Below the pieces are notes generated by a model. That model saw only the letters and a program-made list of their open reading frames with translations, was not told the DNA's origin and ran no database searches. From contig UESW01001667.1 in the NCBI GenBank assembly GCA_900491605.1, positions 1-64,000 on the forward strand: a stretch of 64,000 bases of DNA. The letters are read 5' to 3'. Shown one piece after another: positions 21,675 to 31,479 of the stretch; the first letter of the stretch is position 1, and the number at the start of each line of letters is the position of its first letter. The stretch is from Calamus simplicifolius. Taxonomy: Eukaryota; Streptophyta; Magnoliopsida; Arecales; Arecaceae. A program made the position numbers and the translations under genes.

Positions 21675-23285
21675 TGTTGGCCCAGATGGCAACCCAAGAG
21701 GGGGGGGTGAATTGGGTTCTTAAAAATTTAAGCCTTTTAAAAATTTTGCTTAAGATAATGAAGGAAACAATTAAATACAAACAAATAAAAAGAGATAGAG
21801 AAGAGACAATGAAAGCACGGCAAACACAAAATTTTATAGTGGTTCGGTGTATCCAACACCTACGTCCACTCCCAAGATTCACTTGGGTCCACACTATAAT
21901 CTTCCTAGATTACAGCCGAGTTGTTTTACAAGCTCACAACTCAAACTTGTTGTTTTCCCGGGATCACAACGAACCCAGCTGGTTTTACACGGGCTCACCA
22001 GCACAAAAACCCTAACACAAGCTATACCAAGCTTGTACCGAGGTAAACTACCTCCACTAGTTCAATCCCTCAGATTGAACTAGACACAAAGAATAGAAAT
22101 AGTTTTTGTTACAAAGCTCCTTAATGAGCAGATAACAAATAAGAAAAAGTTTAGAAAAGCCTGATTTGAGTTGGTTGGCTTTGAGCTTTTCTTCTTTTCC
22201 TCAACTCCTTTGAAGTGTGAATCGGGCCTCAGCTCGGATTCTTCACGGAAACTTGGAGTTGATTTGAGCCTTTCTTTGAATGTGAAATCTCTTGATTTGC
22301 TCTTGAATAGCTCTTGGATTTTCTTCTGAAGCTTCCTTGGATTGTTGAGCTTGAGCACAGAATCTCCTTTGATTTCACTTTTTCTTTCACTCTATTTTGA
22401 ATCTCGATTTTTTCAATGAAGCTCTGTTTTTCCTTTTTCTCTTCTTTTCTTTGAATATCTCTTTTGTATTTTTGATTTGAAAACGGCTTCTCTATTTATA
22501 GATTCTGCAAAAATATAGCCGTTAGAAACAAAGAAAAATAGCCGTTAATTAAAAATCTTACCGTTGACGCTGAGTTGGCATTCAAAAATTTCGCCCAGAT
22601 TTGCTGGAGTCGACTCCTGCTTTCTGCGAGTCGGCTCGAAGTCGAGATACCAAAAATAGAAATACTCAGAAAGTCAAAGGGTCGACTCATCAAAAATAAA
22701 GTGTCGACTCCTGACAGTCGGGGGTCGACTCATGAAAAGTTGGGGGTCGACTCGCGAAATGCTCAGAAAAACACCTCTGGTGTCTGAGCGGAGTCGACTC
22801 ACACAGTCATGGAGTCGGCTCGACAGAATCGGGGGTCGACTCAGAAATCACAGGGGTCGACTCGAGACAGACAGTCATTTCTGTATACTGAGTGGAGTCG
22901 ACTCTGAAACTCTAGAGTCGGCTCCGGAACGTATCAAAAATCAGAGAATTTTCTGATTGACTTGAAATTCGTTCCAGATTCATTTTAAATCATTTTTTGA
23001 CTTGAATATAATAAAATTGACATTAGGAATCAATTCAAGAAATGTTCCAAAAAACTCATTGATTAAAATATGAAGTATAAAATTTCTTTTTGAAAGCTTA
23101 AACATGGAGCTTGAAGTTACTTTCAAATTGATTAAAGTAATACTTTAACATTCTCATTCATTGTTCTAAATAAATTCATTGCTCATATAAATAAACTCAT
23201 TACATCTTTTAATATACTCATGGCTTTTGGTAATCATCAAAATCAATAAGATTGGGGCAACAAATTCTCAACAATCTCTCCAACA
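21675..23285 (-). repeat. Copia-A 5' LTR
   Basis: 1611 bp, the partner of 13060-14716. The TATA box lies at plus-strand 22492-22500, the palindrome array at about 22605-22925, and the G run at 21701-21707. Differences from the 3' LTR are mostly 1-3 base indels. The target duplication CGGGT follows at 23286-23290. Confidence 0.92.
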
Positions 23286-23290
23286 CGGGT

Positions 23291-23958
23291 GTTTTTCCAC
23301 CTTTTTATAGATTTTTTTCAATTCGTTTTTGGGATGAAACTAGCCGTTGGAGTGTACCTAAAAACAAAATATGTCCATTAGAAATTAGGTAAAATAGAAA
23401 TATTACCGTTAAAGCTGATCTGGCATTTTAAATTTCCATCCCAGTTAGGTTGGAGTCGGCTCCAACTTTTTAGGTGTCTGCTCCAGATCGTTTTACCAAA
23501 AATAGAAATTTCTGAGTTCGTTGAGGAGTCGGCTCCGAAAAAGTTAGTGTTGGCTCGCCATCGTCAGGTGTCGGCTCCCGAATTCTGTAGGTGTCAACTC
23601 CAGGATGCTCAAAAAATAAGCGTTCTGTCCCCGCATCAGAGTCGGCTCCAGACACTGTAAGTGTCGACTTCGAAACTCTAGGTGTCGGCTCCGAAACTCT
23701 AGGTGTCGGCTCCGGAACGTATCAAAAATTAGATTAAAATTGAATTGGCCATGGGGTCGGCTCAAGACTGTCTAGGTGTCGACTCGAAGCTCTGAAACTT
23801 TGAAATCTCTGATTTGTACTTGTTTCAAAATTCATTTCTTAATTCCTTTAAATTGATCAAATAAATTTTAGTCCTGAAATACTTATAAAATCCATTAGTA
23901 ATCAAATAAATATACTCAATTCCTTTATTAATCATCAAAATCAATAAATGGATCAACA
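23291..23958 (-). repeat. Copia-B 3' LTR, right portion
   Basis: Continues the LTR interrupted at 13059: TTTTTATAG (TATA on minus strand, about 23302-23309), a GTGTCGGCTCC-type palindrome array (about 23455-23790), then GGATCAACA, followed by the polypurine tract ATCTCCCCCTTTT (plus-strand reading). Confidence 0.88.
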
Positions 23959-24526
23959 ATCTCCCCCTTTTGATGATTATAAAAACATTGAGTATATGCA
24001 TAGAATTCTTAACTTAAAAAAATTATCAAGGAAGTGATCTTCACGAGTAAGCTCCCCCTGAATAAGGTAGCTCCCCCTATGAAGTTCAAATTATTCTTCC
24101 TCTTACTCTACATATTTGGTACTTAAGATTTCTTCATGCATAGTCAAATCACCTTGATTGTTAATCTACATCAATTAAATAACTCAATATCATATTAATC
24201 AATTAACTTCATTAATGTTTTCATATTAATCAATTAAATAACTTTCTTCCCCTTTAATGCAATTAACAATATAACTTTCTCCCTCTTAATGCATATACAA
24301 CCATAATTCTCTCCCCCTTTTTTGTAATCAACAAAAAGGTAAAGAATATTTCACATTGCATCAAAAGATAATTTTCATTGCATCAAAAGATAATTTCATT
24401 TCAACAAAAGTCAAGTATTACATCAAAATATTCATTCATCAAAATATAGCCTTCATTACATCAACACATAAACTTCATTACATCAAAATGTAAATTACAT
24501 TTCATCAAAATTAAACATTCATTACA

Positions 24527-25903
24527 TCAAAAGTTCTTCCTCACTATTCTTGTTAAATGATCTACAATATTTTTCATTCCATCACATTGAAGCTTAACAT
24601 AGTCTTTAAGTCTCTCATCAACAAATGTGCAAGCTGTTAAGATTTTATCTTGAAGTTCGGTGTTGCACCTTGAATAAGTTTCACCATCTCCACAAATCTC
24701 TTTAAGTTCTTCAAAGATATTCTTCAAATCACCACTTAAATATTCTGCAGAGGAGTTGAGAGTTGATTCAATCTTTGCAATCCGATCATCAAGTGAATAA
24801 AGTGATTCTTTTATATTCATGAATTGACTGTCAAACTCATCCTTCTGAGCAGCAAACCGACTTTTTAATTGCTCCATTTGAAGGTCTGAGAATCCAGCCA
24901 AAGAAGTGGAAGGTTGATCATTAACATGTGCAGGTGCAGGAGCAGGAGCAGGAATGGGACTCCTAGGCTGTGGAGAAGGAACCCTAACTGATGGTCCAGC
25001 CTCGCAAGGCTCAGAAACTCTCGGCATAGGGGCTCTCTCACCAAGGTGTCCTTTCTTATCCCACTGTCCATTCACTTTAGCAAAACCCATACGATGCAAT
25101 GTTGCCAAACTATAGTAGTCGGTGTGCCTCAGGTTCTTAGATGGTTCATTCTCTTGAATTACAACCCCTTGGCTCCTAAATACCATAGTAAGTACCATGC
25201 CATACGGTAGGGATGACCTTCTCTTCCCTCCAGCTTCCGCCATATAAAAAATCATCATAGCTGCAAGGTTGATTGGCTATCCAGTCAAACACTATCCATA
25301 ACTACAATGTCTCGCTCTGAGACATTCTCAAACCGACCGGTCTTTGGAATAAAATTTTACTGCAAATGTTGTGTAATAATCTCAATTCCAAAGGTAATTG
25401 ATTAGCTTTTATCTCCTCAAACTCAGTCACTTCCCTTCCTAACATCCTTGAAAGAGCCGCTGACCTATCACTGTGCATGTCAGCTGCTAAACCGGTAATT
25501 GGGATGCTAAGGAGGTTTCCAAGCTTTTGAAAGGTAGGTGAATCCTCTTATTTCTTACTGAGCTAACTAAACCGCCATCACCTCTAGCCAAATTAAAATA
25601 AAATTCTTTCACTAAGGCTGGATAAGTGGGAACATCAAGAGAGCAAAGCTTATCCCAGCCCATTTCCTTTAATTGCCTACCGATTGAGAAGCCCTCGGTT
25701 TCAAACAGATCAAAATCAATCTTTCTCCCCATTGTGATAACCCTCCCGGCTAAGGTATCTACCTGAGTGGAAGAAGTGTTGGGGTTGTCTTAATCCGTGG
25801 ATGAATCACTGCTTGGAGTCGGCTCACGAGCGGGACGACGCGCGGACCATTTTCCCATGGTTACCGGCGCTCCAATCACTGATTCCCTCCTTTTGGGTGC
25901 CAT
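24527..25903 (-). pseudogene. Copia-B accessory ORF
   Basis: Same accessory gene as in Copia-A, C and D. The start is at 25903 (MAPKRRESVIGAP) with a basic N-terminus and Ser/Pro stretch, then IDFDLFETEGFSIGRQLKEMGW and the domain core (about 25258-25700, with breaks). The longest intact piece (24527-25258) covers YMAEAGGKRRSSLPYGM, LRHTDYYSLATLHRMGF, a Pro/Ala/Ser linker and the C-terminal helix segment (SLDDRIAKIESTL, LKNIFEELKEICGDGETY). It has several frame breaks upstream of 25258. No membrane segment. Function unknown. Confidence 0.76.
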
Positions 25904-26029
25904 TAGATCTTTGGAAAGATTTGATTTGGATGGAATTTGAGGTGGGGAAGTTTTGGAAGAATTTTGGAGGAGTTTAGTTAGGATTTGAGAAGTTATGAAA
26001 TGATGAGGTGTCAACTCTGCCCTAATAAA

Positions 26030-26215
26030 TCAACTTTGGAATCCCAGGTGTTGACTCCCGCAAAGTCGGGTGTCGACTCCAAATCGCTAACACAGTCAGC
26101 GCTCGAACTGGAGTCGGCTCCACTTATATGGGTGTCGGCTTCAAGGTCAAGGATCTAGAGCGACACAGTCAGAAGTGTCGACTCCTCATTCTGAGATGTC
26201 GACTCCAAAGACAGT
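26030..26215. promoter_or_regulatory. GTCGACTC-type motif cluster in Copia-B spacer
   Basis: About seven diverged copies (GTGTCGACTCC, GAGTCGGCTCC, GTGTTGACTCC) lie between the RNase H end and the accessory start at 25903, matching the position in the other three copia copies. Confidence 0.55.
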
Positions 26216-26409
26216 TTCAGAAAAAAAGTTGAGATTCAAATGACTGAAACTTGTCAAAAAGAGTTCAATAAAAATTTCAAAAAATCTCTGAAATATCAAG
26301 GATCAAATAGCTCAAATGACTAGATAATTTGTCCTTAAAATTGTGAGAGGATTTTCAAGAAATTTATAGAAATCTAGATTCTCATTCCTTAGGGTTTCAA
26401 AATTACTCT

Positions 26410-26583
26410 AAAGGGTCACATATTCCTAATTCACCTCTAAGATAACAAAATCTCTCTTCATTCAAGGGTTTTGTAAATATGTCAGCTAATTGTTCCTCTG
26501 TATTAACATATTCAAGATAGATTTCATTATTAGCTACATGTTCTCTTATGAAATGATATCTAATTTCAATGTGTTTTGTTCTT
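26410..26583 (-). pseudogene. pol: Copia-B RNase H C-terminus, cut
   Basis: On the minus strand it encodes the conserved tail of copia RNase H (IRYHFIREHVA, EEQLADIFTKPL), as at 60465-60640 in Copia-D. It stops where the Copia-C LTR begins at 26584. Confidence 0.8.
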
Positions 26584-28285
26584 TGTTGAGAAATTATTGA
26601 AACATAATTGCCCCAACTTATTGATTTTGATGATTTCCAAAAGACATTACTTCACTTTCTAAAAGGCTATGAACATGTTAAGTCAATCAATGAAATATTC
26701 TTACTATGAGCAATTTCAAATTGGAAACTATGAACTGTTAATGTGTAATGAGTTTTTGAATCAATTGAATATATGTTTCAGTGAGCTATACTTTTGAATT
26801 CAAAAATGATTTTTATACCACTCTTTTAAAGATCAATGAATTAATGGAAATGCTTTGAAATTGAGCATTACTGTTAAATCAACATTATTCAAGTCATATT
26901 TATTTCAAAATTGATTGGGATGATTTTCAAAGCAAATCAGAATATTCTCTGATTTTTGTATCAGTCCCGAGCCGACTCGAGAGTTTCCGAGTCGACCCCT
27001 GAACTTTCTCGAGCCGACTCATGACTGTGCGAGCCGACTCGACTCAGACGGCAGAAAGACTCATTTTTGAGTGCCTCTCGAGTCGACTCCCGGCTCTTCG
27101 CGAGTCGACCCCTGAAAGTCCCGAGTCGACTCCCAGCTTTTCGCGAGTCGACCCCTGAAAACTCTCTTTTTGGTGCGTTTCTGGATTCGCGTGTTCGAGT
27201 CGACTCGCACAGTACTCGAGCCGACTCCCCAAAATCTGGGCGGTAATTTTTGAGTTGACACATCAGCACCAACGGTAATATTTTGAATCAACGGCTATAT
27301 TTTACTGTGTCTAACGGCTATATCTTTTCAGGATCTATAAATAGAGGAGCCAGATTCAAATAGAAAAGTGAGATTGAAAAAGATAGAGATAATAGTGAGA
27401 GCCTATTGAATATCAAAAAGGGGAAACTGAGAGTATTGTAGAATCATTTGATTCAAGGAGAGATTCAATCTTTGCATTTGAGAGAGAGATTCGTGTGCAT
27501 CATTTGATCAACTCTCAAAGCTCAAGAGGAAGGCAAAAAGCAATCCAACGTGCAAAATCTTCAGCCATTTCCAAGTTCAAAAAGAGGCAACACATTCTCC
27601 AAAGCTTATCAACGATTGAGGAATCTTGCTGAGGCATCGATTCAACTCTTCAAGGAGAAAAGGGAGAAAGCCATTGCTACAATCATCCGGAAAACCATCA
27701 GGCGTTTCTAACCCTAGTTTTTATTTATTCTTAAATTTGTATATCTGCTCAAGAAGGAGCATCTTTGTTAAAAATACTTTGATTTCACTTGGTTACTGGT
27801 TCAATCAGTGGATTGAATCAGTGGAGGTAGGTTTACCTCGTTACAAGCCGGAGTGCTTGTGTTGGGTTCGTTGTGATCCCGTGAAAACAACGAGTAAGGT
27901 TTGTTGTTAGCCCGCAAAACAACGTGTAGGGTTTTTGTGCTGGTAAGCCCGCAAAACCAGCTGGGTTCGTTGTGATCCCGGTGAAAACAACAAGTTAGAG
28001 TTGTGATCTTGTAAAACAACTCAGCTGTAATCGGTGTGATTATAGTGGACCCAAGTGATCCTTGGGAGTGGATGTAGGTGTTGGATACACCGAACCACTA
28101 TAAAACTTTTGTGTTTGCCGTGTTCATTTTCTCTATCTCTATCTCTCTTTGTTAACTGCTTGTTCTTTGCTTATTAGTTAATCTCACTTGCACATCTTGC
28201 TAACTAATCAACTAAAGTTAAAAAGACTTAAAATTTTTAAGAACCCAATTCACCCCCCCCTCTTGGGTTGCCATCTGGGCCAACA
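26584..28285 (+). repeat. Copia-C 5' LTR
   Basis: 1702 bp. The palindrome array lies at about 26965-27225, followed by a TATA box TATAAATAG at 27337-27345. The U5 end carries a C run and the hairpin AACCCAA...TTGGGTT beside the primer site. Confidence 0.92.
26965..27225. promoter_or_regulatory. GAGTCGACTC palindrome array upstream of Copia-C TATA box
   Basis: About eleven copies of GAG[TC]CGAC[TC]C spaced 15-45 bases apart, alternating GAGTCGACTCC, GAGTCGACCCC and GAGCCGACTC. The array ends about 110 bases before TATAAATAG. GAGTCGACTC is its own reverse complement. This is a plausible dimeric protein-binding array in U3. Confidence 0.55.
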
Positions 28286-28287
28286 AT

Positions 28288-28299
28288 TGGTATCAGAGC
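28288..28299 (+). promoter_or_regulatory. Copia-C primer-binding site (initiator Met tRNA)
   Basis: TGGTATCAGAGC lies two bases after the LTR end CAACA. Confidence 0.93.
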
Positions 28300-28348
28300 A
28301 TAGTGCTCATTTAGAGTTTGATCTCACGATCAAGAGCTAAAGGTCATT

Positions 28349-29470
28349 ATGGCAACACAAAGTGGTTCTAGTTTTGCTGAAGGTCATTCTACGAATAGAC
28401 CTCCACTTTTTAATGGCTCAAACTATTCTTATTGGAAAGCTAGAATGAGGATATTCATTCAAGCTTCTGATTATGAGCTTTGGGGTGTTATATTAAATGG
28501 ACCTAGTACACCCACACACCTTATTGATGGCACTATTGTTCCAAAGCCCGAAAGGGATTGGAATGATAATGATAGGAGAATGGCTCAACTTAATGCCAAA
28601 GCCATTAATATCTTATATTGTTCCTTAGATTCAAATGAATTCAACCGCATCTCTACTTGTAATTCGCTAAAGAAATATGGGATAGGTTGGAAATTACACA
28701 TGAAGGAACAAACCAAGTAAAAGAATCAAAGATAAATATTTTGGTTCATAAATATGAATTGTTCACAATGGAACAAACTGAAACCATCACATGCATGTTC
28801 ACTAGATTCACTGATATTGTGAATGGTTTGAAAAGTCTAGGAAAAGTTTATACTAATGCTGATCTTGTTCGCAAAATACTCAGGTCATTGCCAAGATCGT
28901 GGGAAGCAAAAGTCACAGCAATCCAAGAAGCCAAAGACCTCAATGCACTACCCTTAGAGGAGCTTCTAGGATCTCTCATGACCCACGAATTGACAATGAG
29001 GCAGCATATTGAGGAGGAAACTAAAAAGAAGAAAACCATTGCTCTAAAGGCTGCAAAAGAAGTGGAAGAGAGCAGCAGTGATGATAGTGATGAAGATGAT
29101 GATGAAACTGCTCTCTTGGCCAAGAAATTCAGGAGATTTTGAGAAAAAGGCCCTTCCAAAAACGAAATTTGGAAAAAAATGGAAGGAGAAAAGGAAAAGA
29201 AAAGGATAAGGACAAGGACAAAGAGAAAGACCCCTTGATCTGTTATGAGTGCAAGAAACCGGGCATTATCGATATGATTGTCCACAATGAAAAAGACCTT
29301 CAAGAAAAAGAAGAAGGCATATGGCAACATGGACTGACAGCAATGAATCTTCTTCCGAAGAAGAAGAACAAAAAGAGTTGCAAATATTTGCTTCATGGCC
29401 AACGACGACGACAATGACGAGGTAAGTTCCGAAACCCCCGATGATGAATTTTACATTTGATGAAATGTTT
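28349..29470 (+). pseudogene. gag: Copia-C gag
   Basis: The start is the ATG at 28349 (MATQSGSSFAEG), about 60 bases after the LTR. It has the N-terminal gag segment RPPLFNGSNYSYWKARM and ELWGVILNGPSTPT. A 1-nt loss near 28665 moves the rest into another frame (28687-29142: VRKILRSLPRSWEAKVTAI, EELLGSLMTHELTMRQH, then an acidic Ser/Asp patch). Another break near 29140 precedes the zinc knuckle CYECKKPG (about 29240-29290), which is itself shifted before its final His/Cys. Lys/Glu-rich helices follow to about 29750 in broken frames. It packages element RNA. Confidence 0.87.
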
Positions 29471-29894
29471 GAAGCTTTCAATGAATTATGATTGATTTTA
29501 AATTTGAAAAAGAAATATAAAGTTTTGAAAACTGAAAACTTAAATTTAGTTAAAAGAAAAATGAATTAAGTCTTGTACTTAAAGATTTAAAAGATAAAGA
29601 AGACTCTTAATGAAAGAAAAGATTTTACTCAAAGATTGATTTGCTGAAATCTGAGAATGAAAAATTAATTAAAGAAAAAGAATCAATCTAAAGAAAATGA
29701 TTGTTTAAAGAAAGAAGTTAAAAAATATAAAGGACATTGTTGAGAAATTCACTTTAAGCTCAACTAAATTAAACATGATTCTAGATAGTCAAAAGGCTGT
29801 TTTTGACAAAGCTGGGCTAGGGTATAACACTTTAAGAAAACAAAAATCATTAAAAAATATTTTTGTAAAAGCTAACCAAGTAATATACTTGTTT

Positions 29895-30531
29895 TAAATG
29901 CAATCAAAAAGGACACAAATCCTTTGAATGTAAAACCTTAATGAACAACAAGAAATTAAAAAATATTAAAACTAAGAAAATATGGGTTCCGAAAGGAACA
30001 ATTTTTATTGCTGCTAACCATGAAGGACCCAAGAAAGCTTGGGTACCTAAGCATAAAGTTTGATGATATTGCAGGAATGTCTTGTAGCCAAAAGATCAAA
30101 GAAGAAGTGGTATCTTGATNTGAAGGACCCAAGAAAGCTTGGGTACCTAAGCATAAAGTTTGATGATATTGCAGGAATGTCTTGTGGCCAAAAGATCAAA
30201 CAAGAAGTGGTATCTTGATAGCGGCTGCTCAAGACATATGACGGGTGACAAAGAGGAATTCATCACCCTAGAAGAAAATGTTGGTGGAGTTGTGACATTT
30301 GGCGATAACGGTAAAGGTCAAATTTTGGGCCTTGGTAAAGTTCGCATAACTCCATCTATAGTAATTGATAATGTACTTTATGTTAATGGTTTGAAGCATA
30401 ATCTAATTAGCATAAGTCAATTATGTGATAAAAACTTTAATGTTTCTTTTAAATCTTCTTTATGCACTGTAACTAATTCTATTGATGATAGCATTGTTTT
30501 TACTGGTTATAGATTGGCAATATATACTTAG
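29895..30531 (+). pseudogene. pol: Copia-C second zinc knuckle and protease, with assembly duplication
   Basis: A CFKCNQKGHKSFEC-like knuckle near 29890-29930 precedes the segment conserved in copia polyproteins (WVPKGTIFIAANHEGPKKAW). The N at 30120 follows, after which that segment and the protease start are repeated. The downstream copy (30160-30531) holds KWYLDSGCSRHMTGDKEEF with catalytic D-S-G, VVTFGDNGKGQILGLGKV and LISISQLCDKNFNVSF. A frame break occurs at 30531. Confidence 0.85.
30120..30120. other. Single-N assembly junction with flanking 99-bp duplication
   Basis: 30021-30119 is repeated at 30121-30219 with two mismatches (TAGCC/TGGCC and GAAG/CAAG). A lone N between overlapping ends is what a scaffold join makes when overlapping contigs are not merged. 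Confidence 0.9.
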
Positions 30532-30605
30532 TTGACACAAACAAAACTTCTAAGAGTAGTCATTGCCTAATTACTGATAATGCTAACATTAATGATATTA
30601 GTTGG

Positions 30606-31475
30606 TTGTGGCATCGTAGATTAGGTCATGCAAGCACACACCTTATTTCAAAACTAATTAAAATGGATTTAGTCAAAGGTTTACCTAAATTAGATTTTGA
30701 AAATAATAAAATCTGTGATGCATGTCAATTTGGAAAACAAACTAGAAGTTCATTTAAATCTAAAAACATTGTTTCAACTTCTAGGGGACTAGAGCTACTT
30801 CACATGGATCTTTTCGGACCAACTAGAACCACAAGTCTAGGAGGAAAGAAATATGGTCTAGTGATTGTAGATGATTATTCTAGATATACTTGGGTAATGT
30901 TTTTAGCTCACAAAGATGAGACTTTCTCGATGTTCCTGAAATTTTTCAAGAAAGTCACAAATGAGAAAAACACTACTATAGTATCTCTAAGAAGTGATCA
31001 TGGAACAGAATTTGAAAATCACTTATTTGAAAATTTCTGCACTGAAAATGGAATTAATCATAATTTTTCAGCCCCTAGGACTCCACAACAAAACGGTGTA
31101 GTTGAAAGAAAGAATAGAACTTTAGAAGACATGGCCCGTACCATGCTATGTGAAAGCAACTTACCAAAGTATTTTTGGGCGGAAGCAATTAACACAGCAT
31201 GTTACATCTTAAATAGAGCTTTAATAAGACCAATATTAAAGAAAACACCTTATGAATTATGGAATGAAAGAAAACCAAATATAAAATACTTTCATGCATT
31301 TGGATGTAAATGTTTCATTCATAATAATGGTAAAAACAACTTAGGAAAATTTGATGCTAAATCAGATGAAGGAATTTTTCTAGGTTATTCAACAACTAGT
31401 AAGGCATATAGAATCTTTAACAAGAAAACCTTAGTAGTTGAAGAATCCATTCATGTAGTTTTGATGAGTCTTTAG
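30606..31475 (+). CDS. pol: Copia-C integrase
   Basis: This is an intact 289-codon stretch of the polyprotein. The HHCC zinc segment is MWHRRLGHASTHLISKLIK with CDACQFGKQTR. The DDE core has D in LHMDLFGPTRTTSLGG, D in SLRSDHGTEFENH and E in PQQNGVVERKNRTLED. The copia GKGY-type tail region follows (FGCKCFIHNNGKNNLGKFDAKSDEGIFLGYS). It is the best preserved integrase in the window and differs little from Copia-A and Copia-D. It is an internal segment of Gag-Pol, so the Met at 30606 is not a true start. The frame ends by a shift near 31465. Confidence 0.92.
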   Translation: MWHRRLGHASTHLISKLIKMDLVKGLPKLDFENNKICDACQFGKQTRSSFKSKNIVSTSRGLELLHMDLFGPTRTTSLGGKKYGLVIVDDYSRYTWVMFLAHKDETFSMFLKFFKKVTNEKNTTIVSLRSDHGTEFENHLFENFCTENGINHNFSAPRTPQQNGVVERKNRTLEDMARTMLCESNLPKYFWAEAINTACYILNRALIRPILKKTPYELWNERKPNIKYFHAFGCKCFIHNNGKNNLGKFDAKSDEGIFLGYSTTSKAYRIFNKKTLVVEESIHVVLMSL

Positions 31476-31479
31476 CAAC

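Larger units (their letters stand above)
13060..23285 (-). mobile_element. Copia-A: complete 10.2-kb Ty1/copia element nested in Copia-B LTR
   Basis: LTRs at 13060-14716 and 21675-23285 are both TGTTG...CAACA and nearly identical apart from small indels. The flanking 5-bp direct repeat CGGGT (13055-13059 and 23286-23290) is an exact target duplication. The primer-binding site is complementary to initiator Met tRNA (21661-21672), and there is a polypurine tract beside the 3' LTR. Minus-strand order is gag, protease, integrase, RT, RNase H, a spacer with palindromes, then an accessory ORF. High LTR identity implies recent insertion. Length, LTR size and extra ORF resemble the SIRE/Maximus lineage, though the extra ORF is not envelope-like. 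All reading frames carry shifts. Confidence 0.93.
12214..26583 (-). mobile_element. Copia-B: Ty1/copia element, 3' part, split by Copia-A
   Basis: The 3' LTR begins TGTTGGCCCAG at 12214, breaks at 13059 where Copia-A inserted, and resumes at 23291 to end in CAACA at 23958. The body follows: polypurine tract, accessory ORF (24527-25903), a GTCGACTC-type spacer (about 26030-26215) and the RNase H C-terminus (about 26410-26583). There it is cut by the Copia-C LTR. RT, integrase, gag and the 5' LTR of Copia-B do not appear on the other side of Copia-C, so the rest is missing from this assembly. The insertion site lies in the Gypsy-X antisense gene. Confidence 0.85.

Noticed and set aside
26960..27225. 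CRISPR-like array from spaced palindromes
   Set aside because: Repeat core is only 10 bp, spacing is irregular, the genome is a plant, and there are no cas genes; it is LTR sequence.
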